A stretch of DNA of 7,382 nucleotides, from the NCBI GenBank assembly GCA_020725805.1, contig DYEF01000048.1, forward strand, positions 1 to 7,382, in the 5' to 3' direction. The DNA comes from Bdellovibrio sp. GTDB lineage: Bacteria > Myxococcota > SpSt-1050. Numbering within the stretch: the first letter of the stretch is position 1; every line of letters starts with the position of its first letter. Both the position numbers and the translations under genes were made by a program. The notes beneath the pieces were generated by a model, which did not search any database, had not been told where the DNA came from, and saw nothing but the letters and a program-made list of their open reading frames with translations. Of the stretch, positions 1 through 6,597 are shown piece after piece.

Positions 1-107
1 GGGCATTTTGTTTACATAGTCCTTGCAAACATAAGGAAACAAGAGGCTTAGAGAGACAGATTGCTTTTAGATAGTAGTAAAATCAATAATCCCTGCTCTC
101 ATACACT

Positions 108-383
108 CTAAAAATACCAAAATTTTGGGGTATATTCAGTTCTTATGTGGGAAATGAGCTGAAAACCGTCCATCCGGGGTAGTTTTAGGTCGATTATAAT
201 GAGTGCAGGAATTATGTTGCCGGTTATATCGTTTTTATGCTCTATTTCATTAAGCCTTTCTATCGAACTTTCCGCATCCTTGAACCAGACGATTTCGTTG
301 GTGATGCCGTCGACTTTCAGAAAAGTTGTAATGAGTTCAGCGTGGTCAATATCATCTTCGACAAGAAATATCTCTTTAGACAT
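108..383 (-). CDS. Truncated response-regulator receiver domain protein
   Basis: A 91-residue protein that begins like a CheY/Rcp1-type single-domain receiver. Seen: beta-1 followed by the acidic cluster E9-D10-D11 (LVEDDIDHAEL), and the phosphoacceptor D65 in LIIIDLKLPRMDG, followed by alpha-3 (GFQLISHIR). The spacing between these motifs fits the Rcp1-like group. The frame then ends at TPKFWYF, where family members continue with beta-4 (conserved Thr/Ser), alpha-4 and the conserved Lys of beta-5, so about 40-50 residues are missing. None of the three frames of the remaining 107 bases supplies them. The start at 383 is chosen because GAAGGG sits 4 nt upstream and homology begins there; an in-frame ATG at 443 would add 20 residues unlike the family. 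It follows folP by 72 nt. It is probably non-functional as a phosphorelay protein: a degraded gene or one cut by rearrangement. Confidence 0.72.
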   Translation of the reverse strand: MSKEIFLVEDDIDHAELITTFLKVDGITNEIVWFKDAESSIERLNEIEHKNDITGNIIPALIIIDLKLPRMDGFQLISHIRTEYTPKFWYF

Positions 384-414
384 AATACCCTTCAGATTAC
401 ATATTATTAAGCCC

Positions 415-443
415 CTAATAATACATTTTGATTCTTTTTGCAA
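415..443 (-). promoter_or_regulatory. Weak candidate promoter before the receiver gene
   Basis: In the 72-nt gap between folP and the receiver gene, the minus strand reads TTGCAA, 17 nt, TATTAG. An overlapping TATTAT hexamer has only a 14-nt spacer. The gap is AT-rich, so chance matches are likely. I see no terminator hairpin in the gap, so read-through from folP is equally possible. Confidence 0.22.
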
Positions 444-455
444 ATAAATATTTTT

Positions 456-1664
456 TTAGAGTGCTCTGGCTACCTTTATTGCATCCATAGTTGCCTTTAC
501 GTTGTGGACTCTCAGGATATCCGCACCGCTCATAGTCAGAATAGTATGGATGGCTGTTGTGGCATCCTCCCTCTCTGGTATTTCCTTCCCTGTTATAAAT
601 CCCAGAAGGGATTTTCTGGAAACACCGATAAGTACGGGTCTTTTCAGGCTTCTGAAGGCAAGCAGGTCCTGAATTATACGAATATTATGCTCGGGCCGTT
701 TTCCGAATCCTATACCGGGGTCAACGGCGATATTCTCGAAATTTACTCCTGCATTCAAAGCGGTATGAATCGATTTTTCGAGGTAATCTGTAATCTCTGT
801 AATGACGTTTTTATAATAAATCTCTCCCTTCTGCATATCTCGTGGTCTGCCTCTGATATGCATCAGTATGAGACCGCAACCGGATTTACCTGCAATTTTT
901 GCAATTTTTGGGTCGAATCCCAGTCCTGAGATGTCGTTGATGATAGAGGCTCCGTTATCAAGAGCCGCCTTTGCGACTTCCGATTTTGTAGTATCTATCG
1001 ATATCGGAGTCTTGATTCTGCGCTCAAGTGCCTTTATTACGGGAATTACCCTCTTTATTTCTTCCCTTGCATCAATCCCTGTTGAGCCGGGTCTCGTGGA
1101 TTCACCGCCTACGTCGATGATATCTGCCCCCTTTTCGGATAATTCTATCCCGTGCCTGATAGCATCGTCTGCACTGAAATATTTACCTCCGTCTGAGAAG
1201 GAATCCGGTGTAATGTTTAATATACCCATAATGAGCGGTCTGTCATCGCATTTGAGCACCCTGTTCCCGGCAATCCTGAAGAGAGGCCTTTTCTGTTCAT
1301 TAAGTATCTTCTCGATCTCCTTGCCGATTTCCTTCAGGAAGAAAGGTTCAGATTTTAGCTTTTTTGACAGCAGACTGAGTTCTTTGCCGGTACCTGAAAG
1401 CAGCACATTGCATTTTCTGGATTTGCATTCGACAGCCCTCATAGGCACAGCTGCCTCTGCACCGCAGGCGAGTGCCTCCTGTTTCAGTATGTTGCACTCG
1501 GGAGATGTCAGTCCTGTCAGGTAGAATACGAAGAGACTGAATTTGCTGCTCATTATTCTGATGCCGGCAGGATGTACTCCTATTTCTTCAAATCTTTCAC
1601 GGATATTTTTCAGGTCGAACTTCCTTAACAGAAATATTCTCTTACCCTCGTTCATCTTCAACAA
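456..1664 (-). CDS. folP: Dihydropteroate synthase, long form with N-terminal extension
   Basis: Condenses 6-hydroxymethyl-7,8-dihydropterin pyrophosphate with p-aminobenzoate to give 7,8-dihydropteroate in cytosolic folate synthesis. The TIM-barrel core is residues about 134-402, the usual length. Motifs seen: MGILNITPDSFSDGG (146-160), DVGGESTRPGS (184-194), SIDTTK (222-227), NDISG (243-247), LMHIRG (267-272, more often LMHMRG), DPGIGFGK (315-322), GVSRKS (347-352) and RVHNV (385-389). Pterin and pABA-loop residues look intact, with no sulfonamide-resistance-type insertion visible. Residues 1 to about 130 form an extra domain with NILKQEALACGAEAAV (58-73), a segment shared with long DHPS of Geobacter-like and other anaerobic bacteria as I recall; its role is unknown to me. 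The gene overlaps the upstream DedA gene by 23 nt, so translation is probably coupled. Start choice: TTG at 1664 or 1661 or ATG at 1655; see the RBS entry. Confidence 0.95.
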   Translation of the reverse strand: MLKMNEGKRIFLLRKFDLKNIRERFEEIGVHPAGIRIMSSKFSLFVFYLTGLTSPECNILKQEALACGAEAAVPMRAVECKSRKCNVLLSGTGKELSLLSKKLKSEPFFLKEIGKEIEKILNEQKRPLFRIAGNRVLKCDDRPLIMGILNITPDSFSDGGKYFSADDAIRHGIELSEKGADIIDVGGESTRPGSTGIDAREEIKRVIPVIKALERRIKTPISIDTTKSEVAKAALDNGASIINDISGLGFDPKIAKIAGKSGCGLILMHIRGRPRDMQKGEIYYKNVITEITDYLEKSIHTALNAGVNFENIAVDPGIGFGKRPEHNIRIIQDLLAFRSLKRPVLIGVSRKSLLGFITGKEIPEREDATTAIHTILTMSGADILRVHNVKATMDAIKVARAL

Positions 1665-2295
1665 TCTTCTCCTCTTCCTTGTCGATGTAGTAGGTCTCTT
1701 TCTTCTTGGTCCATCTTCTTATTACAATCCAGATAATAACTGCTGCTATAATTACTACGGCAGCTGCCTCTTTCATCCTGATTATATATACCTTGAGGTG
1801 GTCGATCTGTTCACCGAAATGGAATGCCAGATAGACGAGCGCCGGTACAGAGAGTATTGCAGCGAGACCGTCGAATAGAAAGAACCTGAAGAATGAGGTC
1901 CCTGTCATTCCTGCTATCAGAAATATAGTTGATCTGATGCCGGGCATAAATCTTGCCGAAAAGAGTATCTTTGCCCCGTGGCTTATGAAATACTGGGTGA
2001 GTGTCGCAACCCTTTTGCCGGTAAAAATCCGTCTGAACCCCGGCAGGGTAATTACCTGCGGCCCCAGATATTTCCCGAGAAAAAATATGGTGGAATCACC
2101 GAGCATTACACCAAAGTATGAAACCAGTATAAGCAAATAGATATTTACGCTATCCGGATACAGATATGCTATATATCCTCCGGTTATCAGAATTATATCT
2201 TCGGGAATAGGGACACCGAGTCCGCACATAAAGAGGAGCAGGAAGACTCCTATGATAAGGTAGCTCTCGACAAAATTTATTACGAATGATTCCAT
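1642..2295 (-). CDS. DedA-family (VTT domain) inner-membrane protein
   Basis: A 217-residue polytopic membrane protein of the DedA/SNARE-associated (VTT) family. Members include lipid scramblase/flippase-like carriers such as UptA and PetA and proteins needed for membrane-potential homeostasis; the substrate here cannot be told from sequence. Seen: an N-terminal hydrophobic segment leading into the re-entrant motif GVPIPEDI (27-34) with the conserved acidic residue, a membrane segment with GD (66-67), the signature ARFMPGIRSTIFLIAG (114-129) with the conserved Arg and Pro-Gly, and a last hydrophobic helix about 178-193. It ends in a charged tail (about 194-217, Lys then Glu rich), part of which is encoded in the overlap with folP. 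It starts 7 nt after the porB stop; the only SD-like sequence (AAGGAG) is about 20 nt upstream inside porB, so translation coupled to porB is likely. Confidence 0.9.
   Translation of the reverse strand: MESFVINFVESYLIIGVFLLLFMCGLGVPIPEDIILITGGYIAYLYPDSVNIYLLILVSYFGVMLGDSTIFFLGKYLGPQVITLPGFRRIFTGKRVATLTQYFISHGAKILFSARFMPGIRSTIFLIAGMTGTSFFRFFLFDGLAAILSVPALVYLAFHFGEQIDHLKVYIIRMKEAAAVVIIAAVIIWIVIRRWTKKKETYYIDKEEEKIVEDERG
1669..1674 (-). promoter_or_regulatory. folP ribosome binding site that bears on the start codon
   Basis: GAGGAG on the minus strand lies inside the 3' end of the DedA gene. It is 4 nt from a TTG at 1664, 7 nt from a TTG at 1661 and 13 nt from the ATG at 1655. By spacing the TTG at 1661 is best and the ATG is far. 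The three options differ only by up to three residues, so the protein is barely affected. Confidence 0.5.
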
Positions 2296-2302
2296 TAAGG
2301 GA

Positions 2303-3211
2303 TCAGGAGGATGCGCTCCTTTTCTTCAGGAGCTCATTCATAGTTACCTTGAGTTTCAGTCTGTCCCATTCTCTGTCGACGAACTCCTGATACAACTTGT
2401 ATTCCTCGTCACTGATATGAGAAAAGCGGGCCTGCTGTTTCATATATTCTTTTACAGGAACGCCTTTGGGTTCGTAGTTGATGACATATTCCTCACCGTT
2501 GTAAATCTCATAGAGAGGGAAGTATTTCGATTCGGTTGCCAGCCTGGCGATTTTGATTGAGTAATCAGAGGATATCTTCCAGCCCGGAGGACACGGGGCG
2601 AGTATGTGAATGAATCTCATTCCCTTAATACCCATTGCGGTCTTTACTTTTCTCATAAGGTCTTCGGGATAGGCTACGTTTGCTGTGGCTGTGTACGGAA
2701 TTCTGTGGGCAGCCATAATCTCTATCATATTCTTTTTGCGTTCGGCCTTGGGGGTCTGGGATGGTGTAGTGGTAGTCCATGCGAGCTGAGGGGTTGCGGA
2801 ACTCCTCTGAATACCTGTATTCATATATGCTTCGTTGTCATAACAGATATAAATAATGTTCTCGTTTCTCTCTGCGGCGCCCGACAATGCCTGAAAACCT
2901 ATGTCGAATGTACCGCCGTCTCCGGCCCATGCCAGCACCTGAATGTCGGTTTTGCCCTGCATATCCAGAGATGCCCTGACTCCTGTTGCGGCAATTGCAG
3001 CTGTCTCAAACGCCGTATGCATAAACGGGACTTTGACTGCTGAATAGGGGAAGGGTCCGTTTATGACAGACCAGCAGCAGGCCGGTACAACGACCACTGT
3101 CTTTTCTCCCATAACTTTAAGGGTTAGTCTCATTGCAAGCGCACCTCCGCATCCCTGACATGCAAGGTGTCCCTGACTTACAAGTTCTGTCTCCGGATAT
3201 TTATTATTCAT
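2303..3211 (-). CDS. porB: Pyruvate:ferredoxin oxidoreductase (2-oxoacid:ferredoxin oxidoreductase) beta subunit
   Basis: The thiamine-diphosphate-binding subunit of the multi-subunit 2-oxoacid:ferredoxin oxidoreductases, which convert pyruvate and CoA to acetyl-CoA and CO2 with reduction of ferredoxin in the cytosol of anaerobes. Seen: GHLACQGCGG (14-23) with C18 and C21, C45/C46 in PACCW and C207 in APCPPGW, the expected ligands of the 4Fe-4S cluster near the cofactor; the ThDP/Mg motif GDGG (97-100) with N126 following 26 residues after the GDG; and YDNEAYMNTGIQRSSATP (124-141), strongly conserved in PorB. The length (302) is normal for the separate beta subunit. AAAGGAG lies 9 nt before the ATG. 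Alpha, gamma and delta subunits are not in this window: a YqaA gene stands upstream and a DedA gene downstream. A close paralogue acting on 2-ketoisovalerate or another 2-oxoacid cannot be excluded. Confidence 0.9.
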   Translation of the reverse strand: MNNKYPETELVSQGHLACQGCGGALAMRLTLKVMGEKTVVVVPACCWSVINGPFPYSAVKVPFMHTAFETAAIAATGVRASLDMQGKTDIQVLAWAGDGGTFDIGFQALSGAAERNENIIYICYDNEAYMNTGIQRSSATPQLAWTTTTPSQTPKAERKKNMIEIMAAHRIPYTATANVAYPEDLMRKVKTAMGIKGMRFIHILAPCPPGWKISSDYSIKIARLATESKYFPLYEIYNGEEYVINYEPKGVPVKEYMKQQARFSHISDEEYKLYQEFVDREWDRLKLKVTMNELLKKRSASS

Positions 3212-3243
3212 TCTGAATAACTCCTTTCCAAAATGACAGTATT

Positions 3244-3272
3244 TTTATAGGTAAAATAAAATGAAAATGCAA
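3244..3272 (-). promoter_or_regulatory. Sigma-70-like promoter for porB-dedA-folP
   Basis: On the minus strand: TTGCAT (3267-3272), a 17-nt spacer, then TATAAA (3244-3249). This lies in the 102-nt gap between the YqaA gene and porB and predicts a transcript start near 3237, about 25 nt before the porB start codon. The spacing and hexamers are good; the gap is AT-rich, which tempers confidence. It suggests that porB and the genes after it form their own transcription unit. Confidence 0.55.
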
Positions 3273-3313
3273 TATAAATTGTAGATGCGATATATTTTTA
3301 ATCTTTGAAAATC

Positions 3314-3949
3314 TTACATAAGTTTCTTCACGACAACGAACCCGCCGATCAGCAGAATTGTGAATACTATGGCGAGCAGGTCAAAGTATTTGTCGATGAA
3401 TCTCTTTATCGGAGGTCCGAATATGTAGATAAGCCCTGCAACAAGAAAGAACCTTCCCGCCCGTCCTGCCAGCGAGCCCAGAAAGAGCGACAGGACAGAT
3501 ATTTTACACACACCGCCGGCAATAGTAAAAACCTTGTAGGGAATCGGGGTAAATGCCGCTGTAAATACAGCAAGTGTTGCATTATCCTGATATTTCTGAA
3601 CAACGATATTGAATACTTCTTCTGAAAAGACATACTTAAAGAAGAAGGCCTTCAGGTTCAGTTCTTCCCAAAGGGCAAATCCGATGTAGTATCCGAGGAA
3701 TGCTCCGAGTATTGAGCCTGCGGTACAGATCAATGCAAACCAGAATGACCTGTTCCTCATTCCCAGACAGAGGGCAATAAGCAGGACATCCGGAGGTATA
3801 GGAAAGAAAGAGGATTCTGCAAAGGCTATCAGAAAAAGAGCTGGTGCACCGTATGGTGTCTCCGCCCAGTGAAGTACCCAGTCGTATAGCCTTTTCATAT
3901 AATAGAAAGGCAGGCGATACCATGCAACTGATTGAACTGAATCTGACAT
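3314..3949 (-). CDS. YqaA-family (VTT domain) membrane protein
   Basis: A 211-residue polytopic membrane protein of the YqaA group, distant relatives of DedA. Its biochemical role is not known to me. Seen: MKRLYDWVLHWAETPYG (18-34), the usual beginning of family members, then the motif FAESSFFPIPPDVLLI (43-58), a glycine-rich helix GSILGAFLGYYIG (78-90), AAFTPIPYKVFTIAGG (131-146) with the second Pro-containing re-entrant motif, GRAGRFFLVAG (162-172), and a final helix near 190-207. The start at 3949 is preferred because GAGGA stands 4 nt upstream; the ATG at 3898, where typical family members begin, has no ribosome binding site, so 17 extra N-terminal residues are predicted. It lies just downstream of the lipoprotein terminator and is followed by the porB promoter. 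I see no clear promoter or terminator of its own. Confidence 0.9.
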   Translation of the reverse strand: MSDSVQSVAWYRLPFYYMKRLYDWVLHWAETPYGAPALFLIAFAESSFFPIPPDVLLIALCLGMRNRSFWFALICTAGSILGAFLGYYIGFALWEELNLKAFFFKYVFSEEVFNIVVQKYQDNATLAVFTAAFTPIPYKVFTIAGGVCKISVLSLFLGSLAGRAGRFFLVAGLIYIFGPPIKRFIDKYFDLLAIVFTILLIGGFVVVKKLM

Positions 3950-4024
3950 AGTTCCTCACTTAATAAAGGTAAAAGCCGCTCTTATTATGAAAAATCAGGT
4001 TTTGCAAATGGAAAAAGTTCAAGT

Positions 4025-4055
4025 AAAAAAAAGAGGCACCCGTATGGGTGCCTCT
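4025..4055 (-). terminator. Intrinsic terminator of the lipoprotein gene
   Basis: On the minus strand, a perfect 10-bp stem (AGAGGCACCC / GGGTGCCTCT, 4032-4041 and 4046-4055) with a 4-nt loop runs straight into eight consecutive T (4025-4032 read in reverse). It lies 27 nt after the lipoprotein stop codon. On the plus strand there is no T-run, so it acts one way. Confidence 0.93.
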
Positions 4056-4060
4056 GTGGT

Positions 4061-4081
4061 ATCTGATGTTAAGAATCAGAT
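4061..4081. repeat. 7-bp inverted repeat between stop codon and terminator
   Basis: ATCTGAT (4061-4067) and ATCAGAT (4075-4081) flank a 7-nt spacer. In RNA this would form a small AU-rich hairpin between the lipoprotein stop codon (4083-4085) and the main terminator stem. It could protect the 3' end, or be chance. Confidence 0.4.
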
Positions 4082-4082
4082 T

Positions 4083-6551
4083 TTACTTGAGTTCGCAGAC
4101 AGGTGCACAGGCAGGAGCCTTGACATCGCCGCCGCACTTCTTGGTGTAGTCTGCATCCTCGGGTTTGAGTTTCTTGATGCAGCTGATGGTGCTGAATTTC
4201 TCGACAGGTGTCATAAGGTCTGCCATTGAGCCCTTGCCGCCGGCTGCAACGATATCCTCGAATGTCCATCCGGCTGTCAGCTTGATTGAGTGGATGGTGA
4301 GGTCTGAATCAGCCTTAACTGCGCCGAAACCGTTCGGGATGGCAGGTATCGCAAATTCTGTCCCAACCTTTGTCGGAGCCATATAGATGAACCAGCCATT
4401 GCCGTTATCGGTCTCGATAGCATATCTGTAGAATGAAGCGCCGTCGACCACCTGTGTCTTGATCTTCATACTTGTTCTGTCGAAGTATGAACCATCACCG
4501 CCTTCGGGGAAGCCAAGGAATTTCTCGGATGAGAGATTATATGTCTTCTCTACCTTGTTGGTCATCTTGATTATGGCTGTAATAGCATTCTCTGTTCCGC
4601 CGCCGAAGTTGTTGAAGTCGATTGCGAGGAATGCATAGACGTAAGAGTTGGTCTCGAATCCGTTGTAGGCCGGAGCCATTCTGAGCATAAGCTGACCATC
4701 AACGAGGTTGTCCGGATTGTTGGTCGGCTTGTTGATCTTGCCGTCGCCCGGTACCTTCGGGTCATCGGTATCTGTTCCGGCAGTGAGACCCATCGGAACA
4801 ACGCCCATCTCAGGAACATACATTGCACCCAATCCAATCAGACCGCCGAAATATGCACCGCGCAGAATCGGGAGTGTCGGCATATCGAATACCGTCTTGA
4901 GGAGGAGCTTCATTGTGAGTGTCATATTGACCTGCGGGAATTTGTCGAAATCAGGAATCTTCGGTTTGTCGGAGATCGGTTTGCTTGCACACTTGCCTTC
5001 TCCGTTGGGTGTATCGATTGTCGGGATGAGTTCGACCTTGAGTGCCGAGGCTGAGCCGTGGCTGAATTTGTTGAAGAGCGGGAGAATCGATGCAAGGAGC
5101 TGACCGATGTTGAGGTCATCGCCGCTTGAAATAATCGGTGAAAGCAGGTTGATGAGGGCTGTAATCTCTGAATCTGAGAGACCACCGCCGAGTCCCCATG
5201 CTGACCTGAAGCCTTCCTCGCAGGCTACCCTGTAGTTTTTCGGAATCAGGTCATTGATGCCATATTTCTTTGCGGTAGCCACAAGACCTGACGGGAGTGA
5301 TATACACTCATCGACGGCTGTCGGTTCTGTCAGGACAATGCTTTCGGCAAGCATCTCACCAACAATGGTATTGAGGTCGAAATTCAGAAGGTCTCCTGCA
5401 ACGCTGCAACCGGCAATACCAAGCTCTATTGAATGATATTTGAGCTGTGAGAAGTCAAATTTGCCTCTGAATCCGCCTGCCTTGTTGATGTCGGCCTTGG
5501 GCGGGAGATAGATTACATAGTCGCTCTTGTTTGCGCCGATTACTGATACGTATGAGTAGTTCGCGTGGAAGACGTGTACATCAGCCGGACCACTTACGAC
5601 CTCTGCAAGACCGGTGGCATCTGTTACGACCGGTGACTTGTCACCGATTACAACCGTTGCGTCTTCAACCGGTTTTCTTGTCTTCTGGTCGAGGACTACT
5701 ACTCTGACATTGCCGCTGTCCGTGTTGAGGAGATTCTTTACGTTGAGGGTGTTTTCGCAGTCAATACTTCCGACTTTTGCAGAAATCTTTGATACACCCG
5801 CTGAATCTCCGCCTGTGATAACGCCGTTTGCGTCTACTGCTACTGAAGCCGGTACCGAGGAAGTCCAGGTAAAGGTCTGCCACGGAATGATTGTTGTGCC
5901 CTTATAGGCAATTGCGTGGAGCTGAATCTTCTGGCCTTTGTAGATTGTGCTGACTTTTGAGGTGATTGCGCATTTGTCCGGGGTCTCCGAGAAGTCTCCG
6001 CACTTTCCTGCAATACACTTCTTGGGTGTACATTCTTCGTCAGAAGAGCAGGCAGGGGCAACACATTCACCGGCTACAAGGTCACAAACCTTGTTTTCAG
6101 CCTCGCAGTCCTTATCGGACTGGCAGATTGCGCCGCACTTCTTGTCTGATTTGCAGATAATGGGTTTCTGCCCTTTTGCCGCAGGACAGCAGTCATCATC
6201 GGTCTCACAGCTTCCGCCAACCTTTTCGCACTTTGCACAGACACCGTCGAAGTTACACCACTGTGCACTGGGTGACTGACAGCATTCGTTGTCTTCAAGA
6301 CAAGATTCGCCTTCCTTGAGACAGGAGACGCACTTGCCTTCGACACAGGTATACTCGTCACAGCATTTGTTGTTGTCATCGCAGGCTTCGTTCTCTTTTT
6401 TGCAGCCGCCGCCGTTGGTATCAGTCAGTGATACATCCTGTCCGGCTGTGTCGGTCGGGGTACTCCCGCCATCTCCGTCACCTCCGCAGGCTGCGAAGAG
6501 AAAACCAAAAATCGCCATTGTTAATAAAATGCCCAATAACTTACCTTTCAT
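4083..6551 (-). CDS. Large cysteine-rich lipoprotein with tandem knottin-like modules, BIG2 and carboxypeptidase-regulatory-like domains
   Basis: An 822-residue surface or periplasmic lipoprotein of unknown function. Signal peptide residues 1-21 end in the lipobox LFAAC with lipidated C22, then a Gly/Asp/Thr linker (GGDGDGGS...) to about residue 48. Residues 50-139 hold three cysteine-knot-patterned modules (separate entry); 143-184 hold eight more cysteines. About 194-275 resembles a bacterial Ig-like BIG2 domain (ITSKVSTIYKGQKIQL, WTSSVPASVAVDANGVITG, GVSKISA), bracketed by C194 and C265. About 280-352 looks like a carboxypeptidase-regulatory-like beta-sandwich (GNVRVVVLDQKTRKPVEDATV, TDATGLAEV). 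Residues 353-822 are not recognised: partly helical (about 455-497), then beta-rich, ending in CGGDVKAPACAPVCELK. No catalytic motif is visible. An ideal SD (AAAAGGAGGT) precedes the ATG and a strong terminator follows the gene. Such architectures are familiar in myxobacteria-like deltaproteobacteria; adhesion or ligand binding is a guess. Confidence 0.88.
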   Translation of the reverse strand: MKGKLLGILLTMAIFGFLFAACGGDGDGGSTPTDTAGQDVSLTDTNGGGCKKENEACDDNNKCCDEYTCVEGKCVSCLKEGESCLEDNECCQSPSAQWCNFDGVCAKCEKVGGSCETDDDCCPAAKGQKPIICKSDKKCGAICQSDKDCEAENKVCDLVAGECVAPACSSDEECTPKKCIAGKCGDFSETPDKCAITSKVSTIYKGQKIQLHAIAYKGTTIIPWQTFTWTSSVPASVAVDANGVITGGDSAGVSKISAKVGSIDCENTLNVKNLLNTDSGNVRVVVLDQKTRKPVEDATVVIGDKSPVVTDATGLAEVVSGPADVHVFHANYSYVSVIGANKSDYVIYLPPKADINKAGGFRGKFDFSQLKYHSIELGIAGCSVAGDLLNFDLNTIVGEMLAESIVLTEPTAVDECISLPSGLVATAKKYGINDLIPKNYRVACEEGFRSAWGLGGGLSDSEITALINLLSPIISSGDDLNIGQLLASILPLFNKFSHGSASALKVELIPTIDTPNGEGKCASKPISDKPKIPDFDKFPQVNMTLTMKLLLKTVFDMPTLPILRGAYFGGLIGLGAMYVPEMGVVPMGLTAGTDTDDPKVPGDGKINKPTNNPDNLVDGQLMLRMAPAYNGFETNSYVYAFLAIDFNNFGGGTENAITAIIKMTNKVEKTYNLSSEKFLGFPEGGDGSYFDRTSMKIKTQVVDGASFYRYAIETDNGNGWFIYMAPTKVGTEFAIPAIPNGFGAVKADSDLTIHSIKLTAGWTFEDIVAAGGKGSMADLMTPVEKFSTISCIKKLKPEDADYTKKCGGDVKAPACAPVCELK
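6000..6125 (-). other. Second cysteine-rich segment of the lipoprotein
   Basis: Residues 143-184 contain C143, C149, C156, C163, C168, C174, C179 and C184, with spacings 5-6-6-4-5-4-4. There is no CC pair, so the framework differs from the three modules before it. It resembles two short repeats of the type CxxDxxC...C...C seen in secreted deltaproteobacterial proteins, each beginning with a C-x-S-D-x-(D/E)-C-like unit (QSDKDC, SSDEEC). Confidence 0.55.
6135..6404 (-). other. Three tandem cysteine-knot (knottin)-patterned modules in the lipoprotein
   Basis: Residues 50-139. Each module has six cysteines in the pattern C-x6-C-x5-CC-xn-C-x4or5-C. Module 1: C50, C57, C63, C64, C69, C74 (n=4). 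Module 2: C77, C84, C90, C91, C99, C105 (n=7). Module 3: C108, C115, C121, C122, C133, C139 (n=10). Modules are joined by two-residue linkers. The first two gaps are identical in all three, and the loop after CC grows by three residues each time. This is the classic cysteine framework of inhibitor-cystine-knot peptides; the disulfide pairing itself is inferred. Confidence 0.7.
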
Positions 6552-6555
6552 TACT

Positions 6556-6565
6556 ACCTCCTTTT
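6556..6565 (-). promoter_or_regulatory. Strong ribosome binding site of the lipoprotein gene
   Basis: AAAAGGAGGT on the minus strand, 4 nt before the ATG at 6551, contains a full anti-16S match (AGGAGGT). It fixes the start codon and suggests high translation. Confidence 0.85.
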
Positions 6566-6597
6566 AAAGGTTAAAAACTTTTTTGCCCTCATAGAAC

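Noticed and set aside
384-443. Upstream ATG of the receiver gene at 443
   Set aside because: Would add 20 residues not seen in receivers, while the ATG at 383 has GAAGGG just upstream and the domain begins there.
438-929. Plus-strand open frame (163 codons) at the end of folP
   Set aside because: Antisense to folP core motifs, with an odd cysteine- and tyrosine-rich translation and no family features.
868-1524. Long plus-strand open frame (218 codons) opposite folP
   Set aside because: It lies antisense to the most strongly conserved part of folP, its translation is Ser/Pro/Leu-rich low-information sequence, and it has no ribosome binding site I can see. It is a codon-bias shadow.
3273-3313. 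Terminator after the YqaA gene
   Set aside because: The stretch is AT-rich with weak symmetry (AGATTTTCAAAGATT) but no GC stem followed by a T-run.
4571-5103. Open frames on both strands inside the lipoprotein gene
   Set aside because: They overlap one long, well-started gene; their translations are Ser/Thr/Arg-rich with no domains.
6135-6404. Toxin function for the cysteine modules
   Set aside because: The framework alone does not show toxicity; the protein is large and lipid-anchored, with no release site or immunity gene seen.
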